A DNA stretch of 64,000 bases from an uncultured Shinella sp. Lineage in GTDB: Bacteria > Pseudomonadota > Alphaproteobacteria > Rhizobiales > Rhizobiaceae. A model generated the notes under the pieces. The model was not told where the DNA came from. It saw nothing but the letters and a program-made list of their open reading frames with translations, and made no database searches. Of this stretch, positions 1 to 7,668 are shown one piece after another. Numbering within the stretch: position 1 is the first letter of the stretch; each line of letters starts with the position of its first letter. The DNA is taken from contig NZ_CAMLFY010000002.1 in assembly GCF_946479415.1 (NCBI RefSeq), positions 62,001-126,000 of the forward strand, written 5' to 3'. Both the position numbers and the translations under genes were made by a program.

Positions 1-2
1 GC

Positions 3-260
3 GCGCGCAACGCCATGCTGCCGGTGCTGACCAACCTCGCCTTGATGCTGGGCGCCGTCTTCGGCGGCTCCATCGTCACCGAGATCGTCTTCAACTATCC
101 GGGCCTCGGCCTCACCCTCTTCACCGCGAGCGTGGCGCGCGACTATCCCGTCATCCAGGGCCAGCTGCTCTTGATGACGCTTGCCACGCTCGGCGCCAAT
201 CTTCTCGTCGATATCATCTACGGCGTCATCGACCCGAGACTGAAGGACGGTTCCGCATGA
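3..260 (+). CDS. ABC transporter permease, DppB/OppB type (3' end only)
   Basis: This is the C-terminal part of an inner-membrane permease of a dipeptide/oligopeptide-type ABC importer. The frame is open to the window edge, so the gene begins upstream. The visible part starts with RNAMLPVLTNL, which follows the EAA-type loop that contacts the ATPase in this family. It continues with two hydrophobic segments and the typical DppB ending (NLLVDIIYGVIDPRLK). It overlaps the next permease by 4 bases (ATGA), so the two are translationally coupled. The genes that follow suggest that the cargo may be chito-oligosaccharide rather than peptide, but the binding protein lies outside the window. Confidence 0.9.
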   Translation, partial: ARNAMLPVLTNLALMLGAVFGGSIVTEIVFNYPGLGLTLFTASVARDYPVIQGQLLLMTLATLGANLLVDIIYGVIDPRLKDGSA

Positions 261-1156
261 TATCAAGCCTGAAAATCCTCCTCCAGCAGAAAAAGGCCGT
301 CGCCGGCCTGATCATCATCGTGACGCTGTGCCTGATGGCGCTTTTCGCACCCATCATCGCGCCCGGCGCGCCGAGTGCGCGTGTCGGCCGTTCGCACCAG
401 CCGCCGACCGTCGAGCATGTCTTCGGCACGACGAAGATGGGCCGCGACGTCTATACCCAGTTCGTCTGGGGTTCACGCACCTCGCTCGCAGTCGGCTTCG
501 CGACGGGCATCGCCATCACCGTCATCGGCACGGCCATCGGCCTGATCGCCGGCTATGCCGGCGGGCGGACCGACGCCGCACTCGACCTCGCGACCAATGC
601 GGTGCTCGTCATCCCGAACATACCGCTTCTGATCCTGCTCGCCTCCTTTGCCGGCACCGTCGGGCCACTCGCCATCATGGCGATCATCGCGCTGACCTCC
701 TGGCCGTGGGGGGCGCGCATGACCCGCACGCAGACCATGGCGCTGCGCAACCGCGATTTCGTCACCGCCGCGCGCATGATCGGCGAGCCGGCCTGGCGCG
801 TGCTCTTCGTCGAGCTCCTGCCCAATCTTCTGCCGCTGATCGGCATCAATCTCGTCGGCAGCATCATTTACGCCGTCGTCGCCCAGACGACGCTCGAATA
901 TCTCGGCTTCGGCGATCCCTTGCAGGTGACCTGGGGCACGATGCTCTACAATGCGCAGAATTCCTCGGCGATCATCCTCGGCGCCTGGTGGGATATCGGC
1001 GCGCCCGCCGCCGGCATCGCGCTGATCGGGCTCGGCCTGGCGCTCGTCAACTTCACCTTCGACGAGATCGCCAATCCGCAGCTGCGCTCCGGCCCGGCGC
1101 TGACCCGCTGGCTGCGCCTCAACCGCCAGCGCAACCGAAGCCTTGGAGGCGCATAA
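257..1156 (+). CDS. ABC transporter permease, DppC/OppC type
   Basis: This is a 299-residue inner-membrane permease and the partner of the preceding DppB-type subunit. An N-terminal transmembrane helix (about residues 15-37) is followed by a short periplasmic stretch, then the BPD_transp_1 core with about five helices. The EAA-like loop (about 165-190, around TAARMIGEPAWRVLF) binds the ATPases. The ATG lies within the ATGA overlap with the upstream gene. The stop TAA shares one base with the ATG of the ATPase gene, so the transporter genes form one operon. The family is certain; the substrate is not visible from the permease. Confidence 0.92.
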   Translation: MISSLKILLQQKKAVAGLIIIVTLCLMALFAPIIAPGAPSARVGRSHQPPTVEHVFGTTKMGRDVYTQFVWGSRTSLAVGFATGIAITVIGTAIGLIAGYAGGRTDAALDLATNAVLVIPNIPLLILLASFAGTVGPLAIMAIIALTSWPWGARMTRTQTMALRNRDFVTAARMIGEPAWRVLFVELLPNLLPLIGINLVGSIIYAVVAQTTLEYLGFGDPLQVTWGTMLYNAQNSSAIILGAWWDIGAPAAGIALIGLGLALVNFTFDEIANPQLRSGPALTRWLRLNRQRNRSLGGA

Positions 1157-1971
1157 TGAGCGACACGCTTTTGCAAATCCGCAATCTCGAGGTCGATTAT
1201 CTCCTCGACAAGGGCGCCTTCCGCGCTGTGAAGAACGTCTCCTTCGATATCGGCCGCGGCGAGATTTTCGGGCTCGCCGGGGAATCCGGCTGCGGCAAGA
1301 GCACCATCGCCTTTGCCATCACCCGCCTTGCCAAATCGCCCGCCTGGGTGACCGGGGGCGAGATCCTGCTCGACGGCCGCGATCTCCTGAAACTGCCGGA
1401 AGGTGAGATGCAGAAGGTGCGCTGGAGGCGGGTCGGCATGGTGTTCCAGAGCGCCATGAACTCGCTGAACCCGCTGATGCGCGTCGAAGCGCAGTTCCAC
1501 GACGTGCTGCACCGGCATACCGGCGCGACATGGGCGCAATCGCGCGAACGGGCGGAAGCGATGTTCAAGCTGGTCGGCATCTCGACGAGCCGGCTCACGG
1601 ATTACCCGCACCAGTTCTCCGGGGGCATGCGCCAGCGCATCGTCATCGCCATCTGCCTCGCACTGAGGCCGGAGCTAATCATCATGGACGAGCCGACGAC
1701 CGCACTCGACGTGGTGGTGCAGCGGGAAATCCTCGAACAGGTCATCGACCTGCAGCGCAGCCACGGCTTCTCCGTGCTGTTCATCACCCACGATCTGCAT
1801 TTGATGGCGCAGCTCTGCCACCGCATCGGCGTCATGCTGAAGGGTGAATTGGTGGAGGTCGGCGACGTCAGGCAGGTGAGCAGTGCTCCAGCGCATGACT
1901 ATACCCGCAAGCTCTGGAACGCCATTCCACAGCTGCCCGGCCGCCGGGAACTGGCGGGAGGTGTGGCATGA
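1156..1971 (+). CDS. ABC transporter ATP-binding protein, OppD/DppD type
   Basis: This is a 271-residue cytoplasmic ATPase of the oligopeptide-type importer. The Walker A motif GESGCGKS is at about residues 42-49, the signature FSGGMRQR near 155, and Walker B (IIMDEPTTALD) near 175, followed by the H-loop ITHD. I chose the ATG at 1156, which overlaps the permease stop as TAATG behind a TTGGAGGC ribosome site. The frame stays open much further upstream, but only as antisense-like arginine-rich sequence over the permease gene. OppD proteins usually carry a longer C-terminal oligopeptide tail, so this one is rather short. It overlaps the next ATPase gene by 4 bases. Confidence 0.93.
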   Translation: MSDTLLQIRNLEVDYLLDKGAFRAVKNVSFDIGRGEIFGLAGESGCGKSTIAFAITRLAKSPAWVTGGEILLDGRDLLKLPEGEMQKVRWRRVGMVFQSAMNSLNPLMRVEAQFHDVLHRHTGATWAQSRERAEAMFKLVGISTSRLTDYPHQFSGGMRQRIVIAICLALRPELIIMDEPTTALDVVVQREILEQVIDLQRSHGFSVLFITHDLHLMAQLCHRIGVMLKGELVEVGDVRQVSSAPAHDYTRKLWNAIPQLPGRRELAGGVA

Positions 1972-2900
1972 ACCTCGCTCCCAGCCTTTCCCTTCCGACA
2001 ATCGAGCCGATCATCCGCCTCGACGGCATCGAGCGCAGCTTCGGCGCCATACAGGCGCTGCGCGGCATTTCGCTGTCGCTGACGCCGGGCCGCGCCCTGG
2101 CATTGGTCGGCGAATCCGGTTGCGGCAAGACGACCTGCGCCCGCATCATCGCGCGCATGGACCAGCCGACATCGGGCCGCCTCTCCTTCCGTGGCCGCGA
2201 TGTCACCGCAACGGGCACGCGCGACGAGGAGAAAGCCTATCGCCGCGAGGTACAGATGGTCTTTCAGGACCCGTTCTCCTCGCTCAACCCGGTCTTTTCC
2301 ATCGACCACCACCTTTCGCGTCCCGTGCTTCTGCACCGCCATGCCGAAGGCAAGGCCGACGTCGCGGATGCGGTTTCCAACCTGCTTTCCGATGTCGGGC
2401 TCGACCCGACAGTGACGCGGCGGAAATATCCGCACGAGCTTTCGGGCGGCCAGCGCCAGCGCGTCAACATCGCGCGCGCGCTCGCCGTGCAGCCGGGCGT
2501 GCTTGTGGCCGACGAGCCGACCTCGATGCTCGACGTCTCGATCCGTCTGGGTATCCTGGAACTGCTCGCCCGCATCAAGCACGAGCGCAGCCTGGCACTG
2601 CTCTACATCACCCATGATATCGCCACCGCCGCCCATGTGGCGGAAGAGATCGTGGTGATGTTCGCCGGCCAGATGGTCGAGTGGGGCGAGACGCAGGCCG
2701 TCATCGCCGATGCGCGCCATCCCTATACGCAGCTCCTGCTTTCGGCCGTGCCTGATGGTGCCAGACCCTTTATCATCGGCGAGAGCTCGCGTTTCCTCGA
2801 ACAGGCGGAAAAGGTCCGCGCGCTCTCGCGCCCGACCTCGACTGTGGTCGAGCAGGTCAGGAAAAACCATTTCGTGCGCGCGCTTGCGGCACAGAGTTAG
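1968..2900 (+). CDS. ABC transporter ATP-binding protein, OppF/DppF type
   Basis: This is a 310-residue ATPase, the second nucleotide-binding subunit of the importer. Walker A GESGCGKT is near residue 49, the Q-loop VFQDPFSSLNP near 98, the signature LSGGQRQR near 160, and Walker B (VADEPTSMLD) near 180. The C-terminal region has the HPYTQLLLSAVP segment typical of oligopeptide-type ATPases. It starts with ATG in a 4-base ATGA overlap with the OppD-type gene. It ends 11 bases before a GNAT gene read in the same direction. Confidence 0.93.
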   Translation: MNLAPSLSLPTIEPIIRLDGIERSFGAIQALRGISLSLTPGRALALVGESGCGKTTCARIIARMDQPTSGRLSFRGRDVTATGTRDEEKAYRREVQMVFQDPFSSLNPVFSIDHHLSRPVLLHRHAEGKADVADAVSNLLSDVGLDPTVTRRKYPHELSGGQRQRVNIARALAVQPGVLVADEPTSMLDVSIRLGILELLARIKHERSLALLYITHDIATAAHVAEEIVVMFAGQMVEWGETQAVIADARHPYTQLLLSAVPDGARPFIIGESSRFLEQAEKVRALSRPTSTVVEQVRKNHFVRALAAQS

Positions 2901-2911
2901 AGGATTTCAGC

Positions 2912-3385
2912 TTGGACTATCTCGTCAATCTCTCGCTGCTCACCCCCAAGCCGGATCTCGACGCCAAGATGGCGGAAGCCGGCGTCGCCATCCGCCGGCC
3001 GCTGGCGCCGGAAGCGCGGCTGGTGACCGAATGGGTCGCGGAAAAATTCGGCAAGGGCTGGGCGAGCGAGACGGCCGTTTCGCTATCGCGCCAGCCGCCG
3101 ACCTGCTTCATCGCAACGCGTGGGCAAAAACTCGTCGGTTTCGCCTGCCATGAATCGATCGCCCGCGGCTTCTTCGGCCCGACCGGCGTCGATGAGGCGG
3201 TGCGTGGGCTCGGTATCGGCCATGCGCTGCTGCTCGCCTCGCTCTTCGACCTGAAAAACATCGGCTACGGCTATGCCATCATCGGCGATGTCGGCCCCTC
3301 GGCCTTCTACGAAAAGACGGTCGGCGCCATGCCGATCCCCAATTCCGCCCCCGGCGTCTATGCCGGATTGCTCGACGTAAACTGA
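2912..3385 (+). CDS. GNAT family N-acetyltransferase
   Basis: This is a 157-residue protein with the GNAT fold. The acetyl-CoA pyrophosphate-binding motif is seen as RGLGIGHALL (about residues 100-109), followed by a helix and the late GDVGPSAFYEKTVGA element. The start is TTG at 2912, preceded at a good distance by an AGAGGA ribosome site. There is no ATG in a better place. It sits between an oligosaccharide/peptide importer and a hexosaminidase, so acetylation of an amino sugar (glucosamine-type product) is a reasonable guess. Nothing in the sequence fixes the acceptor. Confidence 0.75.
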   Translation: MDYLVNLSLLTPKPDLDAKMAEAGVAIRRPLAPEARLVTEWVAEKFGKGWASETAVSLSRQPPTCFIATRGQKLVGFACHESIARGFFGPTGVDEAVRGLGIGHALLLASLFDLKNIGYGYAIIGDVGPSAFYEKTVGAMPIPNSAPGVYAGLLDVN

Positions 3386-3408
3386 TCCTCCAGGCCATAG
3401 AGACTATA

Positions 3409-5430
3409 ATGCCAACATCCGCCCGCTCCACATTCGCCCTCGAAACCTCCTGGGCGCCCGCCACCGACGACCAGCCGCTTGCTTACATCCTCAAGCTGAC
3501 CAACCATTCCAAATCCTCGCTTGCCGGTTTCCGCCTCTGCGTCAGCGGACCTGGTAGGGTCGATCCGGCCGCGAGCATCGATGGCGGCTCGCTCGGCACG
3601 CGACTTTCCAACTTCACCGAACTCCTGCCGCCAAAAGATTTCGTGCTGGAGCCTGAGGCCACCTGGACCGTCGCCGTGCACGGCCTCAGCTGGGCCTTCA
3701 AGCATTGGACGGACGGCGCGCGCGGCGCCTATCTGGTGCTGGCCGATGGCGGTACGCTTGCCATCGGCACCGGACCGACACTCAAGGCCGGCGGCAATGC
3801 GCCGCCGAAGCGCGGCGTCGCCGCCTTTCCCGTTCCCATGAGCCCGCCGGTCCCCGTTTCGGTAATCCCCTGGCCGAAAGAGGTCGCCGTTTCCGGCCGG
3901 CGCGCCGCGCCCGCCGGTTTCACGCTGATCGCCGATGGCACCGAAGCGACGGCCGCCGCCGAAGCATTCACGAGACTCACGGAGGACCTGTTTGCCGTCG
4001 AGGGCATCGTCCGCGCCGCGTCGGAAGGCGGGCTCCCGGTTCAGCTCAATCTGAAGCGAGGGCTTGCAGCCGAAGCCTATGAGATCGTCTTTGCCGTGGA
4101 TTCCGTTTCGGTTGCCGCCGCCGGGCGCACCGGCCTGCTCTATGGCCTGATCACGCTTGGTCAGATCTGGCGCGGTGCGCGGCATTTTCCGGATGCCTAC
4201 AGCTTCCCTGCCGCGGGCACGATCACCGATGCCCCCTCCATGGACTGGCGCGGCCTGCATCTCGACGTCGCGCGCCAGTTCTATGGCGAGGCGGAGATCC
4301 GCAAGCTCCTCGCCATCCTCGCCTGGAGCAAGCTCAACCGCTTCCACTGGCACCTTTCCGACGACGAATCCTGGCGCGTCGAAATCGACGCCTATCCGGC
4401 GCTGACCGAAACCGGCGCGTGGCGCGGCCATGGCCTCCCGGTCCCGCCGCTGCTCGGCACCGGGCCGGAGAAGACCGGCGGCTTCTATACGAAGGCGACG
4501 ATCCGCGGCATCGTCGCCTATGCCGGGAGCATCGGCATCGAAATCGTGCCGGAAATCGACGTGCCCGGCCATTGCTTTGCCATGCAGATGGCCATTCCGG
4601 AGCTGCGCGACCCGGAGGAACAGGGCAGCTACTATTCCGTCCAGGGCTTCCCGGATAATTGCCTCAACCCGGCGCGCGAGAAGACCTATGACGTGCTGGA
4701 GACGATCTTCAAGGAATTGATCGAGCTCTTCCCCTTCAAGACGATCCATGTCGGCGCCGACGAGGTGCCGATCGGCGCCTGGTCGGGCTCGCCGGAGGCG
4801 CTGGCGAAACTGCGTGACATCAGCGGAGCGGCCATGGCCGATGCCCATGCGCGAAGGCTGAACGTCATCACCAACACGCATGGCGCCGATGCGATCGACG
4901 GTTCGGGTGCCGCCGTCCTGCAGGCGATCTTCCTCAAGCGGATCCAGACCTTTCTCGCTTCGCAGGGCTGCGTCACCGGCGGCTGGGAAGAGGCCGCCCA
5001 TGGCAATGTCATAGACAAGGCCGTGACCTATCTCTGCGGCTGGCGGGACATGGACGTCTCGGCGGCCCTCGCCGGCGAGGGCTATTCGATGGTCGTCTGC
5101 CCCGGTCAGGCCTACTATCTCGATATGGCCAACAGCCCCGACTGGGACGAGCCCGGCGCCAGCTGGGCCGGCTGGTCGGCACCAGAAATGACCTACCAGT
5201 TCGACCCGGTCGCGGGCTGGAGCGAAGTGCAGAAGGCGAACCTCCGCGGCGTGCAGGCCTGCATCTGGTCCGAACCGATGAAGGACCGCGCCGTCTTCGA
5301 CCGTCTCGTCTTCCCCCGCCTCTCGGCCATCGCCGAAACCGGCTGGACGCTGCCGGAGCGCAAATCCTGGGAGCGCTTCAAGGCTGCCGCCGGCCTGATG
5401 CCGGTGCTCTACGGCTTCCCGCTCGCGTAA
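3409..5430 (+). CDS. Beta-N-acetylhexosaminidase, GH20 family
   Basis: This 673-residue glycoside hydrolase would release terminal GlcNAc from chito-oligosaccharides. The first ~135 residues form a beta-rich non-catalytic region, followed by the GH20b-like domain. The TIM barrel starts near residue 280 (MDWRGLHLDVARQF). Family motifs are visible: FHWHLSDDESWR near 307 and the catalytic Asp-Glu pair D451-E452 in HVGADEVP. Late Trp-rich motifs (GGWEEA, CIWSE) line the sugar pocket. No signal peptide is seen, so it should act in the cytoplasm on imported oligomers. It is in line with the ABC genes and converges on a ROK regulator. Confidence 0.93.
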   Translation: MPTSARSTFALETSWAPATDDQPLAYILKLTNHSKSSLAGFRLCVSGPGRVDPAASIDGGSLGTRLSNFTELLPPKDFVLEPEATWTVAVHGLSWAFKHWTDGARGAYLVLADGGTLAIGTGPTLKAGGNAPPKRGVAAFPVPMSPPVPVSVIPWPKEVAVSGRRAAPAGFTLIADGTEATAAAEAFTRLTEDLFAVEGIVRAASEGGLPVQLNLKRGLAAEAYEIVFAVDSVSVAAAGRTGLLYGLITLGQIWRGARHFPDAYSFPAAGTITDAPSMDWRGLHLDVARQFYGEAEIRKLLAILAWSKLNRFHWHLSDDESWRVEIDAYPALTETGAWRGHGLPVPPLLGTGPEKTGGFYTKATIRGIVAYAGSIGIEIVPEIDVPGHCFAMQMAIPELRDPEEQGSYYSVQGFPDNCLNPAREKTYDVLETIFKELIELFPFKTIHVGADEVPIGAWSGSPEALAKLRDISGAAMADAHARRLNVITNTHGADAIDGSGAAVLQAIFLKRIQTFLASQGCVTGGWEEAAHGNVIDKAVTYLCGWRDMDVSAALAGEGYSMVVCPGQAYYLDMANSPDWDEPGASWAGWSAPEMTYQFDPVAGWSEVQKANLRGVQACIWSEPMKDRAVFDRLVFPRLSAIAETGWTLPERKSWERFKAAAGLMPVLYGFPLA

Positions 5431-5445
5431 GCTAAAACTTACGCG
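5424..5445. terminator. Hairpin spanning the two convergent stop codons
   Basis: A perfect 8-base inverted repeat, CGCGTAAG (5424-5431) and CTTACGCG (5438-5445), encloses a 6-base AT-rich loop. It contains the stop codons of both the hexosaminidase gene and the convergent ROK gene. It could act as a small bidirectional terminator. No clean U-tract follows on either strand, so efficiency is uncertain. Confidence 0.4.
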
Positions 5446-6635
5446 ATGGGCTTCTGCAACACCGCAAATTGCGGGTTCGTCTCGGAAAAGACCGGCAAAG
5501 CGGCAGCGCCCAGAATGGACGTGTCCTTGCCGGTCGCCGCGATCATGATGCGCGGTATGCGCCGCTCCTCCATCGGATCAACAGGCGGATAGAGCGGTTC
5601 CATGCGCGCGGCAAGCCGCGCCAGCAGCCCCGCAGGCATCGGCCCGCCCAGCACGATGGTCTGGGGATCGAAGGCGAGTTCCAGGAAATCGATGGTCCGG
5701 CGCATCGGCTCGGCCGCGGCATCGAGCCAGCCATCGAGTGCGGATCCCGCCCCCTCCACCATCCCATCCAGTTCATCCGCCGTGTAGGCGCCGGGATCCG
5801 ATATCTTCAGGTGCTCATAGGCCGCGCCGAGCGAGACATAGCGGTCGAGGCATCCGCGCTTGCCACAGATGCAGGGCAGACCATTCGGCTCGACGACGAT
5901 ATGGCCGATCTCGCCGGCATTGGCCCGGCTGCCGCGATAGAGATGCCCATCGAGGAACATGCCCGCCCCGATGCCGCCGCCGAGGAAGAGATAGACGAAG
6001 CTGCTCAAGCCCCGGGCGACGCCATAGAGCCGTTCGCCGATCGCCGCCGCCGTCGCATCGTTTTCCACCAGAACCGGCACGCCGACGAGCCTTTCCAGCG
6101 CCGGCCCCACCTCGAAATGCTGCCAGCCCGGCAGGGCGATCGGCGTCAGCGAGGTCACGCCCTCCGCCGCATAACGACCAGGCATGGCGATGCCGGCACC
6201 CAGCAGACGGTTGCGGTCGAAGGCGAAGGCCTCCTGCAATTCCCTGCTGATCGCCGCGAGGATCGGGATGGCCTGCTCCGGCGTCGGCGGATCGATGGGC
6301 CTGACAATACGGGCGCGGATCGTGCCCGAAAGGTCGGTCAGCACGCCCGCCGCATGGTCGCGCTCCAGCTCCAGGCCGATCGAATAGGCACCATCGGGAT
6401 TGATCGAATAGGGCGTGAAGGGCTGGCCGCGCGCCAGCTTCTGCGGGCTGTCGGCCTTCAGGAGCTCAGACCGTTCCAGCTCCTCGACGATGTTCGACAC
6501 GGTCTGCGCCGTCAGTGCGGTCAGCCGGGCGATCGCGGCGCGCGACAGCGGACCGTTGGTGCGGATCGCCTCGATCACGACCCGCCGGTTGTGCGCTTTC
6601 GCCTGTTCGAGATTGGTGCCGGAAATGGCTTTCAT
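5439..6635 (-). CDS. ROK family transcriptional regulator (NagC/Mlc type)
   Basis: This is a 398-residue repressor with an N-terminal winged helix-turn-helix (LSRAAIARLTALTAQTVSNI, about residues 25-44) and a C-terminal ROK sugar-binding domain. The ROK zinc motif is intact (CICGKRGC), as is the ENDATAAAIGE sugar-site segment. I placed the start at the ATG at 6635, just before MKAISGTNLEQ. The frame extends to a TTG at 6683, but the added residues do not look conserved. Lying tail-to-tail with a hexosaminidase and downstream of an importer, it most likely responds to GlcNAc or a GlcNAc phosphate. Confidence 0.88.
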   Translation of the reverse strand: MKAISGTNLEQAKAHNRRVVIEAIRTNGPLSRAAIARLTALTAQTVSNIVEELERSELLKADSPQKLARGQPFTPYSINPDGAYSIGLELERDHAAGVLTDLSGTIRARIVRPIDPPTPEQAIPILAAISRELQEAFAFDRNRLLGAGIAMPGRYAAEGVTSLTPIALPGWQHFEVGPALERLVGVPVLVENDATAAAIGERLYGVARGLSSFVYLFLGGGIGAGMFLDGHLYRGSRANAGEIGHIVVEPNGLPCICGKRGCLDRYVSLGAAYEHLKISDPGAYTADELDGMVEGAGSALDGWLDAAAEPMRRTIDFLELAFDPQTIVLGGPMPAGLLARLAARMEPLYPPVDPMEERRIPRIMIAATGKDTSILGAAALPVFSETNPQFAVLQKPIA

Positions 6636-6740
6636 GATGGGAACAGTTTCACCGGATGCACGCGCGCCCGCAAGCGCTTTCAACCATCCGGCATAAGCGG
6701 GAATCGGCCGCGTGGCCAGCGAATTGGCCCTTTATCCCGC

Positions 6741-6775
6741 AAAAGGCGACAGGGCACCCGTTCGGGCGCCCTGTC
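6741..6775 (-). terminator. Intrinsic terminator after the YczE-like gene
   Basis: The stem GACAGGGC (6748-6755) pairs with GCCCTGTC (6768-6775), with an extra CCCG/CGGG inner stem. On the minus strand it is followed by a short T-run (the AAAA at 6741-6744 on the plus strand). It lies about 25 bases after the stop of the gene at 6799-7509 and should end that transcript before the ROK gene. Confidence 0.65.
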
Positions 6776-6798
6776 TTGGAATTCTGAAGGCTTCGGCG

Positions 6799-7509
6799 TT
6801 ACTTCGATGCCGGTTCGAGCGTACCGGTCTCAGGCGCGCTCTTCCCGGCGCTCATCTTCTTGTAGAGGAAGAAATAGAGCCTGATGTACTGGCCGATGAG
6901 GATCGCATTGATGATCGTACCCTCGCGGATGAACTGGATTTCGCCGAGGAAGGCAAGACCGATGAGTGCCGACGTCACGAGCAGCGTGCAGTCGAAGCCG
7001 GTCTTGATGTTACCCCACTTCCAGCCGGTCCGCTTGAAGATCGTGTTGACGAACATGTCGATCGGCATCAGCACGAGATTGGCGCGGATCATCAGGAAGA
7101 GACCGAAGGCAAGGGCCGCATCGGCGAAGACCAGCAGTGCCACCCGGTAGGAATACTCCTCCAGCACGATGAATTCGGTGAGCTTGAGGTTGAGATCGAG
7201 GAACACCGCCAGCACGAAGGCCGGGATGAGGGAGGCGAAATTCTTGAGCTTGAAATCCTTCGGCAGCACGAAATAGGTCAGCGCGAGCATGATCAGCTCG
7301 AGCATGAAATTGTAGGTGCCCTGGCTCAACGGCGGAAAGACCAGCGTCATGGTGCGCGTCAGGCTGCTCTGCGGCGAGATGCCGACGCCTGCGCGGATCG
7401 CCAGACTGACCCCGAAGGTCAAGATGTAGATCCCCAAGACATACATGATCCAGCGGCGCGTGAGGCTACCGGTATCGACGATTTCGGCTTCCGCCGCATG
7501 ATGTGCCAT
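6799..7509 (-). CDS. YczE/YitT-like integral membrane protein
   Basis: This 236-residue inner-membrane protein has about five to six hydrophobic segments and the family start pattern (RWIMYVLGIYILTFGVSLAIRAG, then GISPQSSL). Later segments include LAFGLFLMIRANLVLMPIDM. It resembles the YczE/YitT (COG2364) group, whose molecular role is not established. The ATG at 7509 follows an excellent GGGAGGAAACC ribosome site. A longer reading (to 7548) lacks one. It lies downstream of the amidohydrolase gene on the same strand, 159 bases away, so a transport role for a purine-like substrate or product is possible but only inferred. Confidence 0.75.
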   Translation of the reverse strand: MAHHAAEAEIVDTGSLTRRWIMYVLGIYILTFGVSLAIRAGVGISPQSSLTRTMTLVFPPLSQGTYNFMLELIMLALTYFVLPKDFKLKNFASLIPAFVLAVFLDLNLKLTEFIVLEEYSYRVALLVFADAALAFGLFLMIRANLVLMPIDMFVNTIFKRTGWKWGNIKTGFDCTLLVTSALIGLAFLGEIQFIREGTIINAILIGQYIRLYFFLYKKMSAGKSAPETGTLEPASK

Positions 7510-7624
7510 GGTTTCCTCCCAAGGGCGTTGCGCGGAGCCTCCCGTCACTCCCGGCCTGCCGCGCTTAAAAACGTTTTCGCGGATGTCCCGGAACTCCTCC
7601 TCCGGGTCAATCCGTAACTTTTGG

Positions 7625-7657
7625 GTACCGGCGGGCGCCTCCTGCGACCGCCGGTAC
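7625..7657 (-). terminator. Strong hairpin between the amidohydrolase and YczE-like genes
   Basis: A perfect 10-base stem, GTACCGGCGG (7625-7634) and CCGCCGGTAC (7648-7657), lies 11 bases after the amidohydrolase stop on the minus strand. No U-tract follows, so it may be a weak terminator or an mRNA 3' stabilising structure that sets different expression of the two genes. Confidence 0.45.
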
Positions 7658-7668
7658 GGTTCTTTGCG

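Noticed and set aside
328..1155. N-terminal extension of the OppD-type ATPase frame over the permease gene
   Set aside because: The extension is Arg/His-rich shadow sequence in another frame of the permease gene. The ATG at 1156 has a good ribosome site and gives the normal OppD start.
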